NCBI GenBank assembly: GCA_018649665.1
Contig: JABIHL010000124.1
Location: forward strand, 1-61,264
Source of the DNA: Chloroflexota bacterium
GTDB taxonomy: Bacteria; Chloroflexota; Dehalococcoidia; Lucifugimonadales; Lucifugimonadaceae
Length of the DNA: 61,264 nucleotides
Direction: 5' to 3'
Under the pieces are notes generated by a model. It was not told where the DNA came from and searched no databases. It saw only the letters and a program-made list of their open reading frames with translations. Shown piece by piece: positions 32,963 through 41,189 of the stretch. The translations under genes and the position numbers were made by a program. Position 1 is the stretch's first letter. Every line of letters starts with the position of its first letter.

Positions 32963-34875
32963 GCTCGCCCGATCTGCTCGATTTCATCGAACCAGTCGGG
33001 TAGATCGAGGGTCGACCCATGAGCATCACGAACCTGATCGGTGAAATCGGTGCTGAGAAGCGGAGCAAGCATGGTCGCTAGGTCTTCATCTGAAATTACA
33101 TCGCCGCCGATTTCTACGGCTGTAGGTTGACCATCCAGAAAATAAATCCAACGCCCTAGAGAATTGTCAGATTCATTGAATTCAGGAACCGAATCTTCGG
33201 TATCGATGATTAGTTGGACGAAGTGCGGGCCCGCATCAACGGTATTCGCTGGGATAGTTAGTGATTCTGACCAATTACTACCGGCGTCGTTGCCGGCAGC
33301 GAGGACAATCGTGTCTATAGGTACGCCATCGACTAGAAGCAGTGCTTCAAACTCGCCATCTGTAGCGGAAGTCGTCCGGCTGGAGTTACGAATCGAGAAT
33401 GAAATCGCGGTATCGACCGAAGCCCACACCGAAGCGTCGACGCCTTGTTCAAGATCAAAGTCAGCATTATTGGCCGTTATCGCCGCGTCCCAGCCGTATG
33501 GGGTGAATCCGGTTAGATTTGGCAGGATCTGAATTTCTCTGGTTGGCGCTCCCAAGAACGGTTTAGGTGCCGGTACGGCGATCGGTTCGTCTGTGCCCCA
33601 CGTCAGAGTCAATTCGACAATATTGTCGGTTTCGTCCGATTCGTGAATCGTGTTGGTCGGGTCGGCAACGAGTTTTATTACGTGCTCGCCAGGGGTTATG
33701 TCGATTATCGACGATAAATCCTCCCATTCGAGGTAGGCGTATCTGCCGCCAACGATTCCGCTGTAGTGGGCGAAGTAAACGAGTACGCCGTCGAACCAAA
33801 CGTTAAGAGAGAAATCGTCCGACACGGTTACCGGAGAATCGTTGTATGCAGCGAATTCGACTGTGGTTGGTCCCTTTACCGAGAGCCCACCCGATTCAGC
33901 GGCTCCTAAAAACGGTGCGATTCTTATTCCAGAGCCGTCGCCTATTAGAGAAAGGTTCGGAAGAACATCTGTAGGAGAAGGAGTCGGTTTCGGTTCTACT
34001 TCCCAAGTGAACGGTTGAGTGTAAGTGTTGTCGCCGTCACTTATTTCGGGAACGGCGTTAGTCGGGTCGATGACTAGTTTCACGTTGTGTTCACCGGGCT
34101 GGAGATCGAACAGGTCGAGAAGGCCTGATCCACCCTCAACATAGATGAAACGATTGGGTTCGATGTTGATCCCGCCCCAACGCTGGGCAATCTGATCATC
34201 GATATAGATATCAATAAAGTATTCGCCTTGAACCGTTTCGGAGCCGGCATTGGTAACGAAAAAATCGACTACCAGATCGGATTTTTTAGTAAACGGTCCA
34301 CCGTTCGGGTTTCGCACTCTCACCGGCTGGCCATTGCCAAAGTACGGCTGCAAATCTGCCTTGCCGGTTTCCTTGGCGACAGGAGTTTCAAATGGTGTCG
34401 ATGGTTCAGGAAACGATGTGGCAGTGGGAGTCGGTTGGCGTTCAAGTGTTTCGGATACCGTAAACGCGGTCACAACGCCGTCTGGTAGTTCGCCCAAATC
34501 GGGCATTGGCACCGGTGTTGAAGTTGGAATTAGCGTTGCTGTAGGCGTTGGCGTATTTGGAACGAGAGTGGGGGTGGGAGGAACGACTGTTGGAGCCGAA
34601 GTAGCGATCGGTTGTGATGTGGGTGATGGAAGAATCGTCGGAGTTGGCGCTGGTGGTGCGGGAACTCTTGTAGCCGTCGGTGGGACGGTAGTTGGAGACG
34701 GCTCAGGATTGGCGGAGGCAATGCTATCGACGTGTGGCGTGGCGAGTAGTTCATCGACAGTTTCACTGCTGGTGGTGCAACTAACGGTTGCGACGAGAGC
34801 CAAAGCAGTAAGTGCGATTGCAATATTTCGGATAGATTTTGCCATGTGAGACGAAGGCGTATTTTGAATATCCAC
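32860..34875 (-). CDS. CARDB-repeat lipoprotein, N-terminal part of a frameshifted gene
   Basis: A secreted lipoprotein of which 671 residues are in this frame. A signal peptide with lipobox LVATVSC lies near residue 33; Met11 is an alternative start. A Pro/Thr-rich linker covers about 45-175. Three CARDB-type beta-sandwich repeats follow (about 185-300, 315-440, 445-575), each ending in a G-x-H-x-V-x-L-V/I-D-P/T-x-N pattern with E/D-rich turns (PEISDGDNTYTQ, HESDETDNIVEL, PEFNESDNSLGR). After about residue 637 the frame becomes meaningless (ISTTKESLFIFF) because the protease domain continues in the -1 frame. CARDB repeats are usually adhesion or substrate-presenting modules on the cell surface. 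Confidence 0.8.
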   Translation of the reverse strand: MDIQNTPSSHMAKSIRNIAIALTALALVATVSCTTSSETVDELLATPHVDSIASANPEPSPTTVPPTATRVPAPPAPTPTILPSPTSQPIATSAPTVVPPTPTLVPNTPTPTATLIPTSTPVPMPDLGELPDGVVTAFTVSETLERQPTPTATSFPEPSTPFETPVAKETGKADLQPYFGNGQPVRVRNPNGGPFTKKSDLVVDFFVTNAGSETVQGEYFIDIYIDDQIAQRWGGINIEPNRFIYVEGGSGLLDLFDLQPGEHNVKLVIDPTNAVPEISDGDNTYTQPFTWEVEPKPTPSPTDVLPNLSLIGDGSGIRIAPFLGAAESGGLSVKGPTTVEFAAYNDSPVTVSDDFSLNVWFDGVLVYFAHYSGIVGGRYAYLEWEDLSSIIDITPGEHVIKLVADPTNTIHESDETDNIVELTLTWGTDEPIAVPAPKPFLGAPTREIQILPNLTGFTPYGWDAAITANNADFDLEQGVDASVWASVDTAISFSIRNSSRTTSATDGEFEALLLVDGVPIDTIVLAAGNDAGSNWSESLTIPANTVDAGPHFVQLIIDTEDSVPEFNESDNSLGRWIYFLDGQPTAVEIGGDVISDEDLATMLAPLLSTDFTDQVRDAHGSTLDLPDWFDEIEQIGRAGYYLLTGRISTTKESLFIFFRTISLLRHRTTRV

Positions 34876-35139
34876 GATAATTCAGAATATACAAATGTCG
34901 TCCGCACGCGATAGTTACTCATGGCTAACCTTTGGGATTTTTGTACGGCATGATCTCGTGGTCGAAATTGGCATTAAGACAACGTCTTGTTCTGAAATTC
35001 GCAAATCTGTCGTTAGAATTCACAAGATTCCCCTACCAACAACGAACATAGAGTAGTTCGGGTACTATTACGCTCCACGTACGTTGGCGACGGTGATTCG
35101 ATCCGCCGAGCATTCAACTAAGTCACCTAAGAGGACAAC

Positions 35140-35970
35140 ATGAAACCAGCTGATCTGAAAGCTGCACTGAAAGCTAAGACACCCGTATTTGGATTTATGA
35201 TCTCGGCCACCGCAAGCATGCGTTGGGGACGAGTGTTTGCTGGTAGCACTCTTGATTTTGTAGTTATCGACTCAGAACACGGATCGCGTGACCGACAGCT
35301 CATCGCCGACACCGTCGCGCAGATGCAGTCGCTCAGCATCACCGCTATCGTTCGAACCCCAAACACAGACGAGGTTTGGGTTGCTATGGCGCTGGACGCC
35401 GGTGCAGACGGTGTACTGGTTCCTTACTGCGAGACAGTCGATGAAGTTCGACACACTGCAATCAAGGCCAAGACTCACCCACTGAAGGGCGAGTACTACG
35501 AGCAAGTTGTGGCAACCGGTAAGTACCCGAGTGAAAAATCGGAAAAGTATCTCAATAACCGACACAAAGACCGCATCTTCATCATGGGTATCGAGAGTGA
35601 ACCTGCAGCAAACCGAGTCGAGGAACTGATCGAGTGCGCTCCGATCGACGCAGTGTTTATTGGCCCTAACGACATGACTACTTCGCTGGGTATTCCTGAC
35701 GAAGTCGACAACCCGATCTACCTCGACACGTTGAGTAAGATCATCAAGGCAGCGGATGATCGTGGATTGCCGACTATGATTCACCAGCAGACGATTGCAA
35801 CGTCGGCTAAGGCGATCGAGTTGGGCGCACGGTTCATCATGCACTCGTCGGACGCTGGAATTCTTCTACGAGCAACTCAGGATGAGTTTGCAGAGATTCG
35901 TAAGATCGCCGGCAAGAAGCACGGCGGCGTAGCTGAAGTTGTAGCTGAAGACACTCTCGACGTCGTTTAG
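35140..35970 (+). CDS. HpcH/HpaI aldolase family protein
   Basis: A class II pyruvate-type aldolase, 276 residues, that cleaves 2-keto-3-deoxy acids or related hydroxy-keto acids to pyruvate and an aldehyde. VVIDSEHGSRD carries the conserved acidic and histidine residues. MDAGADG-type and PYCETVDEV segments and GIESEPAANR follow, and the family block GPNDMTTSLG is intact. The ATG has GAGGA 4 bp upstream. It would act one step after an enolase-superfamily dehydratase in sugar-acid breakdown, and three of these occur in the window, but it is not in the same operon. It ends at a strong terminator. Confidence 0.88.
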   Translation: MKPADLKAALKAKTPVFGFMISATASMRWGRVFAGSTLDFVVIDSEHGSRDRQLIADTVAQMQSLSITAIVRTPNTDEVWVAMALDAGADGVLVPYCETVDEVRHTAIKAKTHPLKGEYYEQVVATGKYPSEKSEKYLNNRHKDRIFIMGIESEPAANRVEELIECAPIDAVFIGPNDMTTSLGIPDEVDNPIYLDTLSKIIKAADDRGLPTMIHQQTIATSAKAIELGARFIMHSSDAGILLRATQDEFAEIRKIAGKKHGGVAEVVAEDTLDVV

Positions 35971-36013
35971 CACCCTCAGAATGGTTTTCTCAACCGCTCA
36001 TGTTTGAAAAACG

Positions 36014-36047
36014 AAAAGCCCCGGTCATTACAACCGGGGCTTTTTTT
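36014..36047. terminator. Bidirectional rho-independent terminator
   Basis: A 12-bp stem AAAAGCCCCGGT / ACCGGGGCTTTT with a 7-base loop, followed on the plus strand by more T. Preceding AAAAACG gives a T-tract on the minus strand as well. It lies between the convergent aldolase and PIG-L genes and can serve both. Confidence 0.92.
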
Positions 36048-36114
36048 GTTTTTACAGACCAAATGACAGGGTCGATCAGAATGAGAAGCCAGCGGAGTTG
36101 CGTTAGAACTTTCG

Positions 36115-36846
36115 TTAGCTGAGAGTGAACTTGCGGAACGATTCTGCGTAGTCGGCGTCGATTTTCTTGCCGAGTTCCGCTCGTCGGCTCTTCATCCACT
36201 TGCCAGCTTGTTCAGGATCATCAACTTGGCTCGTGTGCTGCTTGAGAGCGGCAATCGAAAGATCTACGTCTTCCTCAGTAAGCGGATTCCAAAAATTAGC
36301 GTTATCGCCAAAGCTCATCACCCAAACCTCGCGAACCTTGTGTGGCTCAAGTCCCTCATCGTAGAACAGCTCAGGGAACGTTAGATGATCACGTGCGCTC
36401 GGGAAGACGGCAGATAGAGCAGCTTCACCGGCTGCGAAATGGTCGGGATGCCCAATGTACGTCGAATTGAGCAGATCGCGTGTAGGGCTGGTCGTAATCA
36501 GGACGTCTGGCTGGTGCTTCCTGATCTGACGAGAAATATCTCGACGAACTTCTAGCGTTGGTTCTAGATATCCGTCTGGGTACCCGAGGAACTCGACCGT
36601 CTTAAGCCCGAGCGTCTTACCGGCAGTGATCTGCTCTTCAGCACGTAGCTTGGCAAGGCTTTCCGATGAAATCTCTCGATCCTCAGTACCCTTTGACCCG
36701 TCGGTGCACAGAACGTACGTAACTTCCCAGCCCATTCGAGTCCATTTTGCCACGCTACCCGAACAGCCATACTCGGCATCGTCGGGGTGGGCAGTTACCA
36801 CCATTGCACGCTTGAAATCGTCGTTAGAACCGTTGCCGGTTGTCAT
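36115..36846 (-). CDS. PIG-L / LmbE family deacetylase
   Basis: A 243-residue zinc-dependent N-deacetylase of the family that includes MshB and BshB. VVTAHPDDAEYGCSGS carries the HPDD metal motif near residue 20. IGHPDHFAAGEAALSA gives the other histidine ligand. Substrates of the family are N-acetyl amino sugars, including mycothiol- and bacillithiol-type precursors, and some lipids. No thiol-biosynthesis partner is nearby, so the substrate is open. It is on the same strand as the alpha/beta hydrolase gene, 105 bp downstream of it. Confidence 0.88.
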   Translation of the reverse strand: MTTGNGSNDDFKRAMVVTAHPDDAEYGCSGSVAKWTRMGWEVTYVLCTDGSKGTEDREISSESLAKLRAEEQITAGKTLGLKTVEFLGYPDGYLEPTLEVRRDISRQIRKHQPDVLITTSPTRDLLNSTYIGHPDHFAAGEAALSAVFPSARDHLTFPELFYDEGLEPHKVREVWVMSFGDNANFWNPLTEEDVDLSIAALKQHTSQVDDPEQAGKWMKSRRAELGKKIDADYAESFRKFTLS

Positions 36847-36951
36847 GGAATACGTAGCCCCCGAGAAACGAAGAAGAAAAAGAGAAAAGCGATCAATGAA
36901 AATCGCACACAGTTCGGAATTTTATCATCAGATCGGCGATGTAGCCGAAGA

Positions 36952-37686
36952 TTATTTCAAGTGTTTGGAAACGAAATTAACGACAGAACTTACCGCTAAT
37001 TCTGAAGAGAAAAAAGTGCTGTCGTGATCGGTATTTGGTAGACCAGCGAACTCGAATCCGTAACGTAATGCCGATTCTTCGGCATTTGGAAAATGGGCAT
37101 CCTCTTCGCCACAAAACAACAGCGTTGGTGCGTTGAGGCTATCGAGCCGACCCTCAGCGCCCTTCCACCAAAGCAAGGCTTCGTGTGATGCTGCTAGCGC
37201 GAGTGGATCGTTGCCGGGTCGATCACCATCGGGTTTTTCTACAGATTTCGCCCTACCCGATCGAAGAATTTTCGTATGGCGAATGAACCGATCGGCGTTT
37301 GCCGTAGCGGGGAGCAGATGCATGCCACCAATTGCCAGCATTGAAAGCCGCTCAGGAGTTGATGCCGCCAGCTCAAGCCCGGTTCGTCCACCCATCGAAA
37401 ATCCTAGATACCCGTACGTTTCCGATTCGAGCTCGTCTGCCAAAGCGTTAACCACATCGGCACGTCGTTCAACCGTGTGGTCGTTCGGATCGTGCGTTCG
37501 GGTCGACAATCCGTGTCCAACTGCATCGAAAATCAGCAATTTGGCGTGATCTCGAAGCGCGTCCAGCCAACCGCCGCGATTCCAATCACGGCCCCAAGAC
37601 CCAAATCCGTGATGAAGTATCAGCAGTGGTCCCGACCCAGAAACTTCGTAGTTAATCTCGATTGAATCGAGTTTTAGCTTAGGCAT
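36952..37686 (-). CDS. Alpha/beta hydrolase
   Basis: A 244-residue alpha/beta-fold hydrolase. The oxyanion-hole motif is LHHGFGSWGRDW, the nucleophile elbow GFSMGGRTG, the acid probably the Asp in FCGEEDAHFP, and the histidine in NTDHDSTFF. It is cytoplasmic. Typical activities are ester or C-C bond hydrolysis of small acids, but the substrate cannot be told. It probably shares a transcript with the PIG-L gene. It is divergent from purE, 124 bp away. Confidence 0.86.
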   Translation of the reverse strand: MPKLKLDSIEINYEVSGSGPLLILHHGFGSWGRDWNRGGWLDALRDHAKLLIFDAVGHGLSTRTHDPNDHTVERRADVVNALADELESETYGYLGFSMGGRTGLELAASTPERLSMLAIGGMHLLPATANADRFIRHTKILRSGRAKSVEKPDGDRPGNDPLALAASHEALLWWKGAEGRLDSLNAPTLLFCGEEDAHFPNAEESALRYGFEFAGLPNTDHDSTFFSSELAVSSVVNFVSKHLK

Positions 37687-37810
37687 CAGGCGATTCTAAA
37701 TGCTCAAACGCTCGCGGTTTGTGTCGGGCGACTGTAAAATCGTCCGGTCGTTTCCTTGAGGCAGTCGCCTCGTGGACAAATCGTAAGCCTTCAAATGGAG
37801 CGTCAGAACA

Positions 37811-38311
37811 ATGTCAGACCCGCTCGTTTCGGTGATTATGGGCAGCACTTCAGATTTGCCTACCATGCAGCACGCAGCCGACATGCTTGAAGAGCTCGGG
37901 GTGCCTCACGAAATCAGAGTCGTTTCTGCGCACCGAACGCCCGACCTAATGTTCAAATTCGCCGAAGAAGCGAAAGATCGTGGGATCAAGGTGATAATCG
38001 CTGGCGCCGGTGGTGCCGCTCACCTTCCAGGAATGACCGCCGCGAAGACGATATTGCCGGTGATCGGTGTGCCCGGAGTTGGTCCGCACCTCGACGGTAT
38101 GGACTCGCTTATGTCGATGGTTCAGATGCCCCGTGGTTACCCGGTGGGAACTGTAGCCATTGGGGAATGGGGAGCCGTAAACGCCGGCATCCTAGCCGCT
38201 CAAATAATCGGGCTCATTAATCCTGAAATTCAGGCGAATATCGAAAACCGAAGAGCGAGAATCACGGCTGAAATCGAAGCCGTTACATATGTGAAGCCTG
38301 CGGGCGAGTAA
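37811..38311 (+). CDS. purE: N5-carboxyaminoimidazole ribonucleotide mutase PurE
   Basis: PurE class I, 166 residues, which converts N5-CAIR to CAIR in purine synthesis. [13 protein letters not shown] binds the phosphate, [11 protein letters not shown] holds the catalytic His, and [12 protein letters not shown] and VGTVAIG are characteristic. Its length is typical. It lies 3 bp before purK, the standard pair that replaces the single class II PurE of animals. Confidence 0.97.
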   Translation: MSDPLVSVIMGSTSDLPTMQHAADMLEELGVPHEIRVVSAHRTPDLMFKFAEEAKDRGIKVIIAGAGGAAHLPGMTAAKTILPVIGVPGVGPHLDGMDSLMSMVQMPRGYPVGTVAIGEWGAVNAGILAAQIIGLINPEIQANIENRRARITAEIEAVTYVKPAGE

Positions 38312-38314
38312 TCG

Positions 38315-39481
38315 ATGCAACGAGAATCACTATTGAACCCTGGCTCGACTATCGGAATCATCGGAGGTGGTCAGCTGGGACGAATGCTAGCTATCGCCGC
38401 TCGACAGATGGATTACAAGACCGTAGTTCTGGATCCCGACCCCAATTGCCCGACTTCGCAGGTTGCCGACGGCCAGATTGCCGAGGCATATGCGAGTAGG
38501 GACGCTTCGAGGCAACTCGCTCGTTCTACCGATGTTGTTACCTACGAATTTGAAAACGTTGATGCTGATTCAGTTTCCGCCGCAGCAGAGCTGAAACCGG
38601 TTCACCCTTCACCGTCTGTATTGCGTACTGCTCAGCACCGGTTGCATGAGAAAACCGCTCTTCTAAAGGCCGGAATTCCGGTTGCGCCGTTCCGTAACGT
38701 CGAATCTTTGAACGACTTGAAGAGTGCAGCAGACGCGCTCGGATTCCCTATGGTGCTGAAGACATCGACTCAGGGGTACGACGGTAAAGGGCAGGTGATG
38801 ATCACCCGAGCCGAGGATATCGAGCACTCGTACGAGCTATTGAGCAAACGCCGTACGGAACTCATTGTCGAGCAGTTCGTTCCTTTCAAGATGGAAATTT
38901 CGACGATATGTGCGCGTACTGCCGACGGTAAAACCGCTACGTTCCCGCCTTCTGAAAACATTCACCGCAATCACATTCTTGATGTTTCTATCGTTCCGGC
39001 ACGTATCGACGAAGGCGTTATCGAGAATGCTCGATTACTAGCTGCTGATATTGCTGTTCAACTCGATGTTGTTGGTCTGATTTCTGTCGAGATGTTCGTT
39101 ACCAAAGAGAACGAAATTCTGGTGAACGAACTTGCTCCACGACCACATAACTCAGGCCACTACACGATGGACGGTTGCGACACTTCTCAGTTTGAACAAC
39201 TGGTGAGAGTTTTAGCGGGAATGCCTATTGCTGAGCCCAAGCTCCATTCTCCGACAGTGATGGTTAACTTGCTCGGTGAAGTGTGGGAAGACACCGACGG
39301 CGATCCTGATTGGGAACGAGCCTTGGAATTGCCGGGCGTGAGTTTGCACTTGTACGGCAAGTCGGAGGCACGTGTGGGCCGCAAGATGGGTCATATCAAC
39401 GTGGTTGCCGATACAGTCGAGGACGCTCTCTACATCGCCACAGAAGCACGCGACAGGGCATGGCGCCGCTCACGAGCGTAG
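38315..39481 (+). CDS. purK: 5-(carboxyamino)imidazole ribonucleotide synthase PurK
   Basis: ATP-grasp enzyme of 388 residues that carboxylates AIR with bicarbonate and ATP to give N5-CAIR, the substrate of PurE. GIIGGGQLGRMLAIAA opens the fold. The ATP-grasp loop KTSTQGYDGKGQ and EQFVPFKMEIS are seen, and the C-terminal block VNELAPRPHNSGHYTMDGC is highly conserved. It is complete and in an operon with purE. Confidence 0.97.
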   Translation: MQRESLLNPGSTIGIIGGGQLGRMLAIAARQMDYKTVVLDPDPNCPTSQVADGQIAEAYASRDASRQLARSTDVVTYEFENVDADSVSAAAELKPVHPSPSVLRTAQHRLHEKTALLKAGIPVAPFRNVESLNDLKSAADALGFPMVLKTSTQGYDGKGQVMITRAEDIEHSYELLSKRRTELIVEQFVPFKMEISTICARTADGKTATFPPSENIHRNHILDVSIVPARIDEGVIENARLLAADIAVQLDVVGLISVEMFVTKENEILVNELAPRPHNSGHYTMDGCDTSQFEQLVRVLAGMPIAEPKLHSPTVMVNLLGEVWEDTDGDPDWERALELPGVSLHLYGKSEARVGRKMGHINVVADTVEDALYIATEARDRAWRRSRA

Positions 39482-39516
39482 ATATTCACAGGGCATGCCC
39501 TTACGGCGAGTTTGCC

Positions 39517-40296
39517 CTATTCCGAGTCTGGGCGTTTGAACTGAGCGTGTGTGTCGACGTTTTCACCGACTTCAGTTAGTTCAATCTCGCCGTTGTGGAC
39601 GGTGTAAATCTTGTCGGACATATCCAGAAGAGTACGGTCGTGCGTGGTTGCAACGATCGACATGTCTTCTTCCTGAACCATTTGGCTGAATAGGCCGAAA
39701 ATCTCGGCAGCGTTCACAGAGTCGAGCTCACCAGTTGGTTCGTCGGCGAGGATTACGTTCGGCTTCATTGCGACTGCTCGTGCGATGGAAATTCGCTGTT
39801 GCTCACCACCAGATAGCTCGTATGGGCGATGCTTTGCACGCCGACCGAGCCCAACGATGTCGAGAACTTCGTTTGTTCGCTTTGTTCTTTCAGAAGCACC
39901 GATTCCAGCTATTCGCATTGGAAGTTCGACGTTCTCGTAAGCCGAGAGCAATGGGAGAAGGGCAAACGATTGGAATACGACACCGATGCGATGTCTTCGA
40001 AGCTGAATAAATTGCTTCTCGCTGAAATCCGCCATGTCGTTGCCTTCGAACAGCACCTGCCCCGAAGTTGGGTGATCGAGGCCTGCCAACATGTTCAGAA
40101 GCGTCGTCTTACCCGAACCTGAACGACCGACGAGTGTTATGAATTCGCCAGTGCGTACTTCGAGGTCAACTTCTCGAACGGCATGAACGGTTTCGCCAGC
40201 CAATTCGTATTCACGAGATGCTTTGATCGCGTGAATTATCGGAGACGTTGCTCCGCGTGATTCTCGGGCTGTTATTTGCTCAGTCGCCTGACTCAA
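39517..40296 (-). CDS. ABC transporter ATP-binding protein (LolD/MacB type)
   Basis: A 259-residue ATPase with Walker [14 protein letters not shown]-loop [10 protein letters not shown], signature [14 protein letters not shown], Walker [13 protein letters not shown] and a switch His in ATTHDRTLL. The sequence belongs to the MacB/LolD/FtsE group, which powers FtsX-type permeases. It is last in a four-gene operon with a second ATPase (overlap 17 bp) and two giant FtsX-type permeases. The system probably moves lipoproteins, lipids or peptides out of the membrane. Both ATPases may pair as a heterodimer. Confidence 0.92.
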   Translation of the reverse strand: MSQATEQITARESRGATSPIIHAIKASREYELAGETVHAVREVDLEVRTGEFITLVGRSGSGKTTLLNMLAGLDHPTSGQVLFEGNDMADFSEKQFIQLRRHRIGVVFQSFALLPLLSAYENVELPMRIAGIGASERTKRTNEVLDIVGLGRRAKHRPYELSGGEQQRISIARAVAMKPNVILADEPTGELDSVNAAEIFGLFSQMVQEEDMSIVATTHDRTLLDMSDKIYTVHNGEIELTEVGENVDTHAQFKRPDSE

Positions 40297-41158
40297 GTGT
40301 CACCCTTCCATCTTTCATATCAACTCGAACTCGTCGTCCGATATTCAGTTCGTCAAGCATGTCACGAGGGATTTGCACCGACCCTGCCGAATCGATCAAC
40401 AAGAATTCTTCGGTATCTGTTGCGTCTCCACCCAGTTTTCGTTCGAATGAAACTTCTCGGGTGGTTTCCGTGCTCGTCTTGCCATCTTTGATCGCCACGG
40501 CTCGACCCACACTCGTTGCGATAGCGGGATCGTGTGTAACGATAACGATAGTCGTTCCGAGCTCCTGATTGACCTTGTTAAGCAGTTCGAGAACTTCGGT
40601 TCCTGTCAGGTCGTCCAGCTCTCCAGTCGGTTCGTCAGCGAGTAATAGAGGAGGCTCGTTCGAAAGTCCAACTGCGATGGCGACACGCTGTTGCTCACCA
40701 CCGGAGAGCTGCCCCGGTTTGTGATCGGCTCGATCGCCCAGGCCAACGACATCCAATAGTTCTTGGGCACGCTTCCTGCGATCAGCTCCCGGTGCACCGG
40801 ATATGACCATTGGTAGCTCTACATTTTCGAGAGCTGTGAGATATGGAAACAGGTTTCGAGAGGTTTCCTGCCAGATAAATCCGACCTCGTGTCGGCGGTA
40901 TTGGACAACCTCTTTGTTGGTCATCTGAAGTAGATCGAAATCACCAACTCGAATAGTTCCTGCTGATGGAGCATCGTACCCCGCAAGAATGTTCAGTAAT
41001 GTCGATTTACCGCTACCTGAGGCACCCACGATGGCGATGATTTCGCCACGTGCCACTGATAGTTCGAGGCCACGCAGCGCAACGACTTCCAAGTCGGCGG
41101 CTTTGTAGATTTTGAACAGACCACTGCACTCAATATAAGTAGAGTTCGTTGTTGTCAC
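40280..41158 (-). CDS. ABC transporter ATP-binding protein with AbrB-like C-terminal domain
   Basis: A 292-residue ATPase. Residues 1-235 form a LolD/MacB-type domain: Walker [13 protein letters not shown], signature [14 protein letters not shown], Walker [13 protein letters not shown] and IVTHDPAIA. The C-terminal 45 residues ([20 protein letters not shown], then [12 protein letters not shown]) match the SpoVT/AbrB swapped-hairpin pattern normally found in DNA-binding antitoxins and transition regulators. The domain may instead dimerise or regulate the transporter. The adjacent second ATPase lacks it. The gene overlaps the next ATPase by 17 bp and follows the FtsX-type permease by 31 bp. Confidence 0.88.
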   Translation of the reverse strand: MTTTNSTYIECSGLFKIYKAADLEVVALRGLELSVARGEIIAIVGASGSGKSTLLNILAGYDAPSAGTIRVGDFDLLQMTNKEVVQYRRHEVGFIWQETSRNLFPYLTALENVELPMVISGAPGADRRKRAQELLDVVGLGDRADHKPGQLSGGEQQRVAIAVGLSNEPPLLLADEPTGELDDLTGTEVLELLNKVNQELGTTIVIVTHDPAIATSVGRAVAIKDGKTSTETTREVSFERKLGGDATDTEEFLLIDSAGSVQIPRDMLDELNIGRRVRVDMKDGRVTLESGD

Positions 41159-41189
41159 TTAGCGTCACCTCTATTTGACGAGTTGTTGA

